A stretch of DNA of 64,000 bases from Streptomyces sp. 1222.5 (GTDB lineage: Bacteria; Actinomycetota; Actinomycetes; Streptomycetales; Streptomycetaceae), in NCBI RefSeq assembly GCF_900105245.1, contig NZ_FNSZ01000001.1:8244001-8308000 (forward strand), read 5' to 3'. The translations under genes and the position numbers were made by a program. Under the pieces are notes generated by a model. The model made no database searches. It was given only the letters and a program-made list of their open reading frames with translations, and had not been told where the DNA came from. Positions within the stretch are counted from its first letter, which is position 1; each line of letters begins with the position of its first letter. Below, piece after piece: positions 8,064 through 15,653 of this stretch.

Positions 8064-8234
8064 ATGGTTCCCCTGCTTCTGGTTCTTCTTCTGGCTCTGA
8101 TCCTCTTCGGCGCGGGCTTCGCACTGAAGGCGCTGTGGTGGATCGCGGTGATCGTGCTGGTGCTGTGGCTGCTGGGCTTCGTGGTCCGGCCGGCCGGCAG
8201 TGGCGGCCGCAAGGGTCGCTGGTACCGCTGGTAG
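8064..8234 (+). CDS. Small hydrophobic protein (two membrane helices, basic Trp-rich tail)
   Basis: A 56-residue protein, almost entirely two membrane helices (VPLLLVLLLALILFGAGFAL, then LWWIAVIVLVLWLLGFVV) followed by the basic tail GGRKGRWYRW. It matches a small conserved 'hydrophobic protein' family seen across Streptomyces. ATG 8064 is preceded by AGGAGG at 8048-8053. An upstream in-frame GTG at 8043 overlaps that site and is unlikely. A strong hairpin follows the gene. An AT-rich stretch with the arms AAAATA/TATTTT at about 7994-8011 may hold the promoter. Confidence 0.75.
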   Translation: MVPLLLVLLLALILFGAGFALKALWWIAVIVLVLWLLGFVVRPAGSGGRKGRWYRW

Positions 8235-8276
8235 AGGCGGGCGCTCGGCACCGCAGCGCGCCGCAAGGGAAGTAGG

Positions 8277-8310
8277 AGTGAGGCCCGGCCGGACACGGCC
8301 GGGCCTCACT
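8277..8310. terminator. Strong inverted repeat, probable terminator after the small hydrophobic protein gene
   Basis: Perfect 15-bp arms (AGTGAGGCCCGGCCG and its complement) surround the 4-base loop GACA. There is no U-run, as is usual for Streptomyces hairpin terminators. It lies 43 bases after the stop at 8234. Confidence 0.85.
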
Positions 8311-8375
8311 CGCGTGGAGATCCGGCACGGCAGAGACGGCTGGATGAAATCGGTCCCGATGGGTGGGAGGCGGGC

Positions 8376-8960
8376 CTATCGGACGCACCGCGGGGTAGGC
8401 GAGCAGAGCGGCGGCCCCGCGGAATCAGCAGTGGAACCTGCGCCTCCAAGTTCTACGGGGCCGCTGCGCAGGCGGTTCCGGCGCACGGTCGGCTCAGGGA
8501 GCCTGCAAACCGGTGTGATCGCGCCCGGACAGTCGTCGATCCACTGCCGCGCTGAGCGCGCCACACCGTCGCGCAGGACCTGCCGCGCCACTTTCCGCCG
8601 GGCCTCCGCCAGTTCCGCCGCGATGGCACGGGTGGTCTCCTCGTCGCAGGTGACGGTCGCCGGCACGGGCTCGCCGACGAGCGGGCACTGCTGACGCAGG
8701 TGGGTCGGCGGGTGGGTGTCCTCGACGCTGTGCCCGCGCAGCGCGCCGACCCGGCGCAGCCGCTCCCGCTCCCGTTCGGGCACCGAGTCCAGATCCGCGA
8801 CAAGGTGCTCCCACAGTCCGTTCGCCCGGGCGTCGTCCCGGCTTCCGGAGCGGGCCCCGCCCCGGGCGGCGGCATTGATCTCACGGCTCAAGATGGTGAC
8901 GACGGCGTCGCTCGGCAGCAGCCGGCCGAGCAGACTCCGCCGCCGCCATCTCCTGCCACA
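8376..8960 (-). pseudogene. 3' part of an M48-type metallopeptidase, N-terminal catalytic half missing
   Basis: The minus-strand frame reads LLPSDAVVTILSREINAAA, then LWEHLVADLDSVPERERERL, then HSVEDTHPPTHLRQQ and TRAIAAELAEARRKVARQVL. The element with D-x-THPPTHLR following an ERERxRR helix is typical of the C-terminal half of actinobacterial M48 peptidases. There is no HExxH, and the frame is closed by a stop near 9005. Between 8961 and 9303 another frame holds TGLLHENPDMIVVGQRILEP, then RASRLWQEM, which I cannot assign. I see no intact gene from 8311 to 9303. A 171-codon frame from 8891 is open, but it would be only a fragment. Confidence 0.6.
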
Positions 8961-9303
8961 GCCGGCTGGCTCGGGGTTCGAGGATCCGCTGCCCGACGAC
9001 GATCATGTCCGGATTCTCGTGCAGCAGACCGGTCGGCATCACCGTGCCGCTGGCGGTGGCGTGCCCTAGGGAGGCAAGGCTCCGCATGGGGAGTTGCACT
9101 CGGTAATACCCCCGGCGCTGCCGTTCTCCCAGCCGTGGACGTCGCAGTGGGGCATACGAAACCCTCCGGGCTCCTGCTCGGTCGCGGCGGTCGTGCGGCC
9201 GAGGCGCGCTGCCATCTATAGCAGCCTGCGTTCGCCCCCCGAAGAACCCGCCGAGTCACCCGTGACCTGTGGCGCGGGGCCCGTCCTCCGCCCCGCCGAC
9301 GGG

Positions 9304-10242
9304 CTACGACGCGCCCACGGCCTCCAGCAGGACGTGCAGATCGTGGGCCGCCTCGGCGGTGGACAGGGTTGCGGCCGCCAGGATCGCCACGGTCGCGGCG
9401 GCGAGCCCGGGGTGTCGGCCGAGGGGAGGGGCGAGCAGGGCGGCGACCCGGCGGGGCACGGGCCCGGCGCCGGCCAGCGGGCCGCGGCGGCCGAGGATGC
9501 CCATGGCGGCTCCGGGGGCGCGGGCCACCGTGTCGTGTGCGGCCAGCGCGGCCTTGCCCACGGTGCGGGCGACGCGGACGCGGTCGCCGGTGACCGTGCC
9601 CGCGTGTTCGTCGGCCCAGCGCTCGATGGTGTATGTCACGGCGGTGGCCAGCGGACGCAGCAGCGGGTTGGCGGCGGCGCCCAACTGGGCGAGCGCCACG
9701 AAGAGATAGTGGTGTGCGGCCAGGTGGGCGCGTTCATGAGCGAGCAGAATGCCGCGCTCGGACGTGTTGAGGGTGTGGAGCATGCCGGTGGAGACGACGA
9801 CACGCCCGGGCAGGCCGGGCAGCGCGTAGGCGTCCGGGGTCTCGTCCTCGACGATGACCAGGCCGTCGTCGGGCGCGGGCATGCATGCCGCCCGCAGCGC
9901 GGCGGTGGCCAGCGAGCGCGCGCGACGCCAGAGCATGCGTGCCGCGGTGACCGCGGCACCGCCGAGCAGCAGGCCTGCGACCAGGGCGACGGACAGCTCG
10001 GTGGGGTCGTCGTGCTGCGCCGTGTGCACCGACCAGTGACCGAGTCCCGCGAGCGCCGGGATGCGGATGAGCCCCGTGACGGCGAGCAGTCCCAGCGAGA
10101 TGGTGCTGGCCGTGGCGAGCACCAGGGCGGACAGGGTGAGCAGCCAGGTGGCCAGGCGGGGTTCGCACCGCTCGGAGAGTATCCGCGCGCCGAGCGGGGC
10201 GAGCAGCGGGAGCAGCAGCGGGAGGTAGACGGCGATGCGCAT
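9304..10242 (-). CDS. M56-family membrane metallopeptidase (BlaR1/MecR1-like, no penicillin-sensor domain)
   Basis: A 312-residue membrane protease. It has N-terminal helices at about residues 4-22, 34-60 and 80-102, then a cytoplasmic catalytic segment LLAHERAHLAAHH near 165-177 (HExxH). Downstream lie ERWADEHAGTV, which could supply the third ligand, and a C-terminal helix. BlaR1 and MecR1 add a 250-residue extracellular penicillin-binding domain that is absent here, so the signal is probably different. It lies 15 bases downstream of blaI on the same strand and should inactivate that repressor on sensing. Confidence 0.9.
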   Translation of the reverse strand: MRIAVYLPLLLPLLAPLGARILSERCEPRLATWLLTLSALVLATASTISLGLLAVTGLIRIPALAGLGHWSVHTAQHDDPTELSVALVAGLLLGGAAVTAARMLWRRARSLATAALRAACMPAPDDGLVIVEDETPDAYALPGLPGRVVVSTGMLHTLNTSERGILLAHERAHLAAHHYLFVALAQLGAAANPLLRPLATAVTYTIERWADEHAGTVTGDRVRVARTVGKAALAAHDTVARAPGAAMGILGRRGPLAGAGPVPRRVAALLAPPLGRHPGLAAATVAILAAATLSTAEAAHDLHVLLEAVGAS

Positions 10243-10257
10243 CCGGGTGGGCTCTTC

Positions 10258-10647
10258 CTACCGGTCGTCGTCCTGGTCGGGGCCGAGCAGCTGGCGGAGC
10301 AGGTCGGCGTCCGTGGCGGACAGGCTGTCGGCGAAGCGGGCGAGGACGGCCTCGCGGTCGGGTCGCTCCTCCAGGACGGTGCGCATGCGGCGGGCGGCGA
10401 AGCCGGGGTCGTCGGTGACGGGGGCGTACGCGTAGGCGCGGCCGCGCCGGGTGCGGTCGAGCAGCTGCTTGGCGTGCATCCGGGTGAGGATCGTCACCAC
10501 GCTGCTGTAGGTCAGCTCACCGCCGAGGCGCTCGGTCACCTCGCCGGGCGTCAGCGCGCCGTCGGCGCGCAGCAGCAGATCGAGGACCTCCGCCTCTCGT
10601 TCGCCGTTGGCCCGTTTGGGGACTCGCTCATGGGCATCCGGGGTCAT
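10258..10647 (-). CDS. blaI: BlaI/MecI/CopY-family winged-helix repressor
   Basis: A 129-residue repressor. The winged helix spans about residues 15-80, with recognition-helix region LTYSSVVTILTRMHAKQLL and wing RRGRAYAYAPV. The C-terminal dimerisation and protease-target part is FAARRMRTVLEERPDREAV, then LARFADSLSATDADLLRQLL. The ATG at 10647 has GAGGGAGAG about a dozen bases upstream. Two operator-like palindromes lie immediately upstream, between this gene and the divergent DedA operon, so it probably represses both itself (with the M56 gene) and that operon. Confidence 0.92.
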   Translation of the reverse strand: MTPDAHERVPKRANGEREAEVLDLLLRADGALTPGEVTERLGGELTYSSVVTILTRMHAKQLLDRTRRGRAYAYAPVTDDPGFAARRMRTVLEERPDREAVLARFADSLSATDADLLRQLLGPDQDDDR

Positions 10648-10671
10648 GGGTTTGTCGATCTCTCCCTCATC

Positions 10672-10708
10672 TTCTACAGTCGTGTAGAACTTCTACGGCG
10701 GTGTAAAA
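10672..10708. promoter_or_regulatory. Pair of BlaI-type operators between blaI and the dedA operon
   Basis: Site 1 at 10672-10689 is TTCTACAGTCGTGTAGAA, with perfect 7-bp arms. Site 2 at 10691-10708 is TTCTACGGCGGTGTAAAA, the same layout with mismatches. The centres are 19 bases apart, about two helix turns. TACA/TGTA arms are the core of known BlaI/MecI operators. The sites are 25-60 bases from the blaI start and 69-105 from dedA. Confidence 0.85.
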
Positions 10709-10776
10709 GATGCCGTCTTCCGAGTGTGCCACGCGCTCAGGTCCGAAGGACAGCGCGGGCAGGAAAGGACCGCCGG

Positions 10777-11433
10777 GTGACCCAGGCCCTGAACGTGCTC
10801 GACGCCACCTCGCTCCTCACGACCGTCGGGGCCGCGGGTGTCTTCCTGGTGCTGTTCGCCGAGACGGGGCTGCTCATCGGGTTCTTCCTGCCCGGCGACT
10901 CACTGCTGTTCACCGCGGGCCTGCTGTGCACCACCCGAGCCTCGGGCGTCCACCTGTCGCTGCCCGGCGTGCTCGCCGCCGCCGTGGCCGGGGCACTGCT
11001 CGGCGCCCAGACCGGATACCTCATCGGCAGCCGCGCCGGACGGGCCCTGCTGGGCCGCAGCCGCAACCGGCACCTGCTGGACGGTGTGGCCAAGGCCGAG
11101 GCGCTGCTCACCCGGTACGGCCACGGCAAGGCGATCGTGCTGGCCCGGTTCATCCCGGTGGTACGGACCGTGCTCAACCCGCTGGCCGGCGTCGCGCAGG
11201 TGCCCGCGCGCACCTTCGCCCTCTGGCAGATCACCGGGGGACTGGTGTGGACGGTGGGCCTGGTGCTCGCCGGCTACGCCCTGGGGAACAGCGTCCCCAA
11301 CGTCGATCACTACCTGCTGCCGCTGGTCGGCGCGCTGGTCGCCGTGTCCCTCCTGCCGCTGGCCCTGGAGATGCTCCGCTCCAGGCGCCGCGCCCACACG
11401 ACCACGGAGCCGAACGGGGAGGAAGCAGCGTGA
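10777..11433 (+). CDS. DedA-family membrane protein (putative polyprenyl-phosphate or lipid translocase)
   Basis: A 218-residue SNARE-associated/DedA protein. The two re-entrant signatures are present: GFFLPGDSLLFTAG near residues 33-46 and VLARFIPVVRTVLNPLAG near 117-134. Hydrophobic helices at about 150-170 and 180-200 complete the fold. Some family members (UptA, PopT) move undecaprenyl phosphate back across the membrane, and others scramble phospholipids. The GTG start is preceded by AGGAAAGGAC. The stop overlaps the GTG of the glycosyltransferase (GTGA). Neighbouring UppP and GT-C genes fit a lipid-carrier role. Confidence 0.9.
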   Translation: MTQALNVLDATSLLTTVGAAGVFLVLFAETGLLIGFFLPGDSLLFTAGLLCTTRASGVHLSLPGVLAAAVAGALLGAQTGYLIGSRAGRALLGRSRNRHLLDGVAKAEALLTRYGHGKAIVLARFIPVVRTVLNPLAGVAQVPARTFALWQITGGLVWTVGLVLAGYALGNSVPNVDHYLLPLVGALVAVSLLPLALEMLRSRRRAHTTTEPNGEEAA

Positions 11434-12647
11434 AGATCACGTTTTTGATCCACAACGTCTACGGGATAGGCGGCACCGTCCGCACCACGCTCAACCTGGC
11501 CGCCGCACTCGCGGGCCGGCACGAGGTCACGATCGTCTCCATGCTGCGCCACCGCGCCCGCCCCCGCTTCGCGGTCGACCCCAGGGTGACGGTGGTGCCC
11601 CTGGTCGACACCCGCGAGCACGGCGCCGACGCGGCCGATCCGCTGCTGCACCAGCCGGCCGAGGTCTTCCCCGCTGCCGAGAAGCGGTACAAGCAGTACA
11701 GCCGCCTCACCGACCGGCGCGCCGAGGAGTACCTGCGGGCCTGCGAGGCGGACGTACTGATCGGAACGCGGCCCGGTGTCAACGTCTACCTGGCCCGCTT
11801 CGGCTCGCCGCGCGCCCTGCGCATCGCGCAGGAACACCTCACCCACGACTCCCACAGCAAGAAACTGCGTGCCCACCTCGCGCGGCACTACCGCGACCTG
11901 GACGCGGTGGTCACCACCACGGAGGCCGACGCCGCCGTCTACCGGTCCCGGATGCCGCTGCCCGGCGTGCGGACCCTCGCCATCCCCAACTGCGTGCCGG
12001 ACCCCGGCCTCCCGCCCGCCGACGGCAGCGCCAAGGTGATCGCCGCGGCCGGACGGCTGGTGCCGGCCAAGCGGTTCGACCTGCTCGTCGAGGCCTTCGG
12101 CGAGGTCGCAGGCAAGTTCCCGGACTGGTCCCTGCGCATCTACGGCGCGGGCACCGACAAGCAACGGTTGCTGCGGCTGATCGAAGAACAGGGACTGGAC
12201 GACCAGGCGGCCCTGATGGGAGTGGTCTCACCCATCGAGGACGTGTTCGTCCGGGCGTCGATCGTGGCCTCCGCCTCCGACGCCGAGTCCTTCGGGATGA
12301 CGCTGGTCGAGGCGATGCGGTGCGGCGTGCCGGTGGTCGCCACCGACTGCCCGCTCGGTCCCGCCGAGATCATCGAAGACGGCGTCGACGGCCGTCTGGT
12401 GCCCATGGGCGACAAGCAGGCGCTCGCGGCCGAGCTGTGCCACCTCATGGCCGACGAGTCCGGCCGCCGGCGCATGGGCGAGGCCGCCCGCACCGCGGCC
12501 CACCGCTTCGACCCGGCTCGTATCGCGGCCGTCTACGAGGAGCTGTTCGCCGAGCTCACCGCCACGCGCCGGTCCCGCGGCCGGCAGCGCGACAAGGCCC
12601 GCTGGCGCGCCCGGGCCGGCCGTGTGCTACGCCGACTGCGCGGTTGA
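11430..12647 (+). CDS. GT4-type glycosyltransferase
   Basis: A 405-residue GT-B fold enzyme. The N-terminal domain starts KITFLIHNVYGIGGTVRTTL, with the glycine loop typical of family 4. The C-terminal domain has AAGRLVPAKRFDLLVEAF, then RIYGAG, and the EX7E signature ESFGMTLVEAMRCGVPVVATD near residues 285-305. No signal peptide is present, so it works at the cytoplasmic membrane face. It is coupled to dedA by a GTGA overlap. It probably transfers a hexose from a nucleotide sugar to a lipid or envelope glycan. Acceptor and sugar cannot be read from sequence. Confidence 0.92.
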   Translation: MKITFLIHNVYGIGGTVRTTLNLAAALAGRHEVTIVSMLRHRARPRFAVDPRVTVVPLVDTREHGADAADPLLHQPAEVFPAAEKRYKQYSRLTDRRAEEYLRACEADVLIGTRPGVNVYLARFGSPRALRIAQEHLTHDSHSKKLRAHLARHYRDLDAVVTTTEADAAVYRSRMPLPGVRTLAIPNCVPDPGLPPADGSAKVIAAAGRLVPAKRFDLLVEAFGEVAGKFPDWSLRIYGAGTDKQRLLRLIEEQGLDDQAALMGVVSPIEDVFVRASIVASASDAESFGMTLVEAMRCGVPVVATDCPLGPAEIIEDGVDGRLVPMGDKQALAAELCHLMADESGRRRMGEAARTAAHRFDPARIAAVYEELFAELTATRRSRGRQRDKARWRARAGRVLRRLRG

Positions 12648-12749
12648 TCACACCCCTGACGAGGGCGTCTGAACCGCGCACCGCTGGGTACGAGCCCCGT
12701 TCCGTGCCCTCCCGAGCAGCACATGTCCGCCCACCGCAGAAATGGTTCC

Positions 12750-13586
12750 ATGAGCGCGATCAGCATCGGCCAGGCAGCCGTCCTGGGAATCGTCGAGGGA
12801 GTGACCGAGTTCCTCCCGGTCTCCTCCACCGGCCATCTGAAGATCACCGAGGGGCTGATGGGCATCCCGGTGGACGACGCGGCCGTCGTCGGGTTCACCG
12901 CGGTGATCCAGGTCGGCGCCATCGCCGCGGTGCTGGTGTACTTCTTCAAGGACATCGTGCGGATCGTCTCCGCCTGGGGCCGCGGCATCGTCGACCCCGA
13001 GCAGCGCCGACGCCACGACTACAAGTTCGCCTGGTGGGTCGTCTACGCCACCCTGCCCGTCGTGGCCGTCGGTCTGGCGGCCAAGCCGCTCATCGCCGGC
13101 CCGCTCGCCTCGCTGTGGGTGGTGGCCGGCTCGCTGATCGCCGGATCCGGTCTGATGTGGGTGGCGGACCGGCTGGGCCGGCACAAGCGCGGTGAGGACG
13201 ACACCGGCCTCAAGGACGCGATGCTGGTCGGCTCCTCGCAGGTCCTCGCGCTGCTCTTCCCCGGTTTCTCCCGCTCCGGGGCGACCATGTCCACCGGGCT
13301 CATCCTGGACCTCGACCGGGTGGCGGCCACCCGGCTGTCGTTCTTCCTCGGCATCCCGGCGCTGACCGGCGCCGGCCTGTACGAGCTCAAGGACGCGCTC
13401 GGCGCCGGAATGAGCCCTCTGCCGGTCGCCGTGGGCACCGCCGTGTCCTTCGTCGTCGCCTACGCCTCCATCGCCTGGCTCCTGAAATTCGTCGCCCGGC
13501 ACACCTTCAGCGCCTTCGTCGTCTACCGGATCGCCGTCGGCGTGCTACTGCTCGGCCTGCTGGGAAGCGGGGTGCTCACCGCATGA
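12750..13586 (+). CDS. uppP: Undecaprenyl-diphosphatase UppP (BacA)
   Basis: A 278-residue integral membrane phosphatase that converts undecaprenyl pyrophosphate to the monophosphate for cell-wall lipid recycling. It also gives bacitracin tolerance. Both consensus motifs are intact: EGVTEFLPVSSTGH near residues 13-26 and PGFSRSGATMSTG near 171-183. About eight hydrophobic segments are visible. I start at ATG 12750 (MSAISIGQ), which fits the family. ATG 12723 would add nine residues. The stop overlaps the next gene's ATG. It lies 102 bases after the GT4 gene and may share the BlaI-controlled transcript. Confidence 0.93.
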   Translation: MSAISIGQAAVLGIVEGVTEFLPVSSTGHLKITEGLMGIPVDDAAVVGFTAVIQVGAIAAVLVYFFKDIVRIVSAWGRGIVDPEQRRRHDYKFAWWVVYATLPVVAVGLAAKPLIAGPLASLWVVAGSLIAGSGLMWVADRLGRHKRGEDDTGLKDAMLVGSSQVLALLFPGFSRSGATMSTGLILDLDRVAATRLSFFLGIPALTGAGLYELKDALGAGMSPLPVAVGTAVSFVVAYASIAWLLKFVARHTFSAFVVYRIAVGVLLLGLLGSGVLTA

Positions 13587-15052
13587 CCATCCTGGACACG
13601 CTCACCCGGCCGCGCCCCGCCGCCGGGGCCCGCCCGTCGCGCCCGGTCCCGTGGCTCGCGCTCGTCGCCGCCGCCTACGCCCTGGCCCAGCTCGTCCTCG
13701 TGGTCCCGCACCTGGGGCTCGGCTGGGACGAGACCGTGTACCTGTCCCAGGTCGACCCACGCAACCCGGCCGCCTACTTCAGCGCCCCGCGCTCGCGCGG
13801 CATCAGCTTCCTGGCGGCCCCCGTGCTGGCCGTCACCGGCTCCACCACCGCGCTCCGGATCGTCCTGGCGCTGCTGTCCGCGGCCGCCCTGTACGGCGCC
13901 TACCGCATCTGGCAGCCGCTGATCGGCCCCAGGCGGACCGCGCTCGCCGCGCTGCTGTTCGCCGGTCTGTGGACCACCGTGCTGTACGGGCCGCAGGACA
14001 TGCCCAACCTGTGGGTGGCCCTGTCCGCGGTGGCGGCGGTCGGCTGCCTCCTGCGCGTCGTACGTTCCTGGGCGCGACGGCGGTACCTGCTCGGCCTGGG
14101 GGCCATGGTCGCGACCGCCACCTGCTTCCGCTTCTCCGACGGCGTCTGGCTCGCCCTGCCCCTGCTCGCGGCCTGCGCGATCGTCCCCGGCCGGCGGCGT
14201 GCGGCGCCCGCGCTCGCCGTGGCCGCCGGCCTCGCCGCAGGCAGCGCCCAGTGGGTCACGGAGGCGTACGTACGCTGGGGCGGGATCGGCGCCCGGCTGC
14301 ACGCCTCCAGCGCCACCGAGGGCGGCATGGGCACCCACTGGGCGGGCGGCCTGGCCTGGCAGAGCCTCAACGGCCCGTTGCTGTGCCGCCCCTGCACCGT
14401 GCGGCTCGGCCACCCCGAACTCACCCTGTGGTGGCTGGCCCTGCCCGCCCTCGCCCTCATCGCCTGCGCCGTGGCCTGGCGCACCGGGCGGCACCTCGCC
14501 GTGACCCTGCTGCCCGTCGCCTGCGCCGCCGCGCTGAGCGTTCCGTACCTGCTGCTCATCGACTACTCCGCACCGCGCTTCCTGCTGCCGGCCTACGCCC
14601 TGCTCTCCCTGCCGCTCGCCACCCTGGCCGCACACGCGCTGCGCGCCGTCCGCCCGCCCCGCGCGCGCGGCCTGGTCGCGGCGGCGGCGGTCCTCCTGCT
14701 CGGCCTGCACCTGTCCGCGCAGTACGAGGTCCTCGACCGCAACGCGGCCGACGCCCGCGCCACCGCCGACAAGTACCGCACCGCCGCGCGCGACCTGCGC
14801 CGCCTCGGGCTCAGCCCGCCGTGCGTGGTCAGCGGCAAACTCGCGCCGCCCGTCGGCTACTACGCGGGCTGCGCCTCGGCGAACGTCGGCGGCAACAACC
14901 GCAACACCAGCGCGCACGCCCTGCTGCACCGGGCCGCCCGCGTACCCGCCGCCGCCCTCACCAGGGCCCACTCCGGACCACCCCACTACGCCCGCCACTG
15001 GAAGAAGCACCGGCTTCCCGGCACCAAGCTGACGGCATACACGCCTCGATGA
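13583..15052 (+). CDS. GT-C-type membrane glycosyltransferase (ArnT/PMT-like)
   Basis: A 489-residue polytopic protein with about ten hydrophobic segments. After the first helix comes the acidic motif GWDETVYLSQVDP at about residues 48-60. An Asp/Glu pair in the first outer loop is the catalytic hallmark of GT-C enzymes that take sugars from polyprenyl-phosphate donors. A periplasmic C-terminal part (residues 385-489) contains two Cys and a basic tail. ATG 13583 overlaps the uppP stop. The context of UppP, DedA and GT4 supports a role in transferring a lipid-linked sugar onto an outer acceptor. The substrate is unknown. Confidence 0.8.
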   Translation: MTILDTLTRPRPAAGARPSRPVPWLALVAAAYALAQLVLVVPHLGLGWDETVYLSQVDPRNPAAYFSAPRSRGISFLAAPVLAVTGSTTALRIVLALLSAAALYGAYRIWQPLIGPRRTALAALLFAGLWTTVLYGPQDMPNLWVALSAVAAVGCLLRVVRSWARRRYLLGLGAMVATATCFRFSDGVWLALPLLAACAIVPGRRRAAPALAVAAGLAAGSAQWVTEAYVRWGGIGARLHASSATEGGMGTHWAGGLAWQSLNGPLLCRPCTVRLGHPELTLWWLALPALALIACAVAWRTGRHLAVTLLPVACAAALSVPYLLLIDYSAPRFLLPAYALLSLPLATLAAHALRAVRPPRARGLVAAAAVLLLGLHLSAQYEVLDRNAADARATADKYRTAARDLRRLGLSPPCVVSGKLAPPVGYYAGCASANVGGNNRNTSAHALLHRAARVPAAALTRAHSGPPHYARHWKKHRLPGTKLTAYTPR

Positions 15053-15060
15053 CCTGAAAG

Positions 15061-15079
15061 ATGTAACCGCTGCTACATT
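15061..15079 (+). promoter_or_regulatory. Palindrome overlapping a -10-like box ahead of the ChrB-domain gene
   Basis: ATGTAACCGCTGCTACAT at 15061-15078 has arms ATGTAAC/GCTACAT, matching at 6 of 7 positions. It overlaps a -10-like TACATT at 15074-15079. The GTG start is at 15087, only seven bases further, so the transcript may be nearly leaderless. A repressor bound here would block the promoter. No clear -35 box is seen. Confidence 0.5.
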
Positions 15080-15086
15080 CACAGAT

Positions 15087-15653
15087 GTGTCGAGCAAGGT
15101 ATCCGGAATCCGCTGGCTCATCCTCGTGATCAAACTGCCCGCCGAGCCGTCCCGGCACCGGGTGGCCGTATGGCGTGAGCTGCGCAAGATCGGCGCGCTC
15201 TCGCTCGGCCAGGGCGTGTGGGCCGTACCCGACGTTCCGGCCTTCGCCGACGGCACCGCCCGGGCCCTCACCCTGACCGAAGAGTCCGGCGGTCAGGCCG
15301 TGACCCTGAGCGCCGCCGGGCGCGGCCCCGAGGACGCGGTCCGTTTCCAGGCCATGTTCACCGCCGCACGGTCCGAGGACTGGGCGGAGTTCCTGGCCGA
15401 CTGCGGCAAGTTCGAGGCCGAACTGGCCAAGGAGATCCGCAACCGGAAGTTCACCCTGGCCGACCTGGAGGAAGAGGAGCAGTCGATGGAGCGGCTGCGG
15501 CGCTGGCACCGCGACCTGACCGCGCGCGACGTGTTCGGCGCACCCGAGGCGGCCGACGCCGGCGAACGGCTCAAGCAGTGCGCCGCCGCCTGCGAGGACT
15601 ACGCCGAACGCGTTCTCGCGGCCCTGCACCAGGTCCCGGTGCGCGAGCAGTGA
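15087..15653 (+). CDS. ChrB N-terminal-domain protein (putative regulator)
   Basis: A 188-residue protein. It begins with the ChrB_N pattern RWLILVIKLPAEPSRHRVAV, then WRELRKIGALSLGQGVWAVP, and continues as a helical, charged C-terminal part (LADLEEEEQSMERLRRWHRD). ChrB proteins sense chromate and regulate chromate efflux, but many stand-alone N-domain proteins are of unknown function. There is no ChrA transporter here. The gene is coupled by a GTGA overlap to an MFS exporter instead. A palindrome overlapping the promoter suggests autoregulation by this or another factor. Confidence 0.8.
   Translation: MSSKVSGIRWLILVIKLPAEPSRHRVAVWRELRKIGALSLGQGVWAVPDVPAFADGTARALTLTEESGGQAVTLSAAGRGPEDAVRFQAMFTAARSEDWAEFLADCGKFEAELAKEIRNRKFTLADLEEEEQSMERLRRWHRDLTARDVFGAPEAADAGERLKQCAAACEDYAERVLAALHQVPVREQ

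Noticed and set aside
8281..8310. Operator rather than terminator
   Set aside because: The long perfect stem with a 4-base loop directly after a stop codon fits a terminator better. No gene starts just downstream.
9094..11433. A 779-codon open frame running through blaI and M56 (antisense) into dedA
   Set aside because: Only the last 218 codons, from GTG 10777, are DedA. The rest is Gly/Gln/Arg-rich sequence antisense to the M56 and blaI genes.
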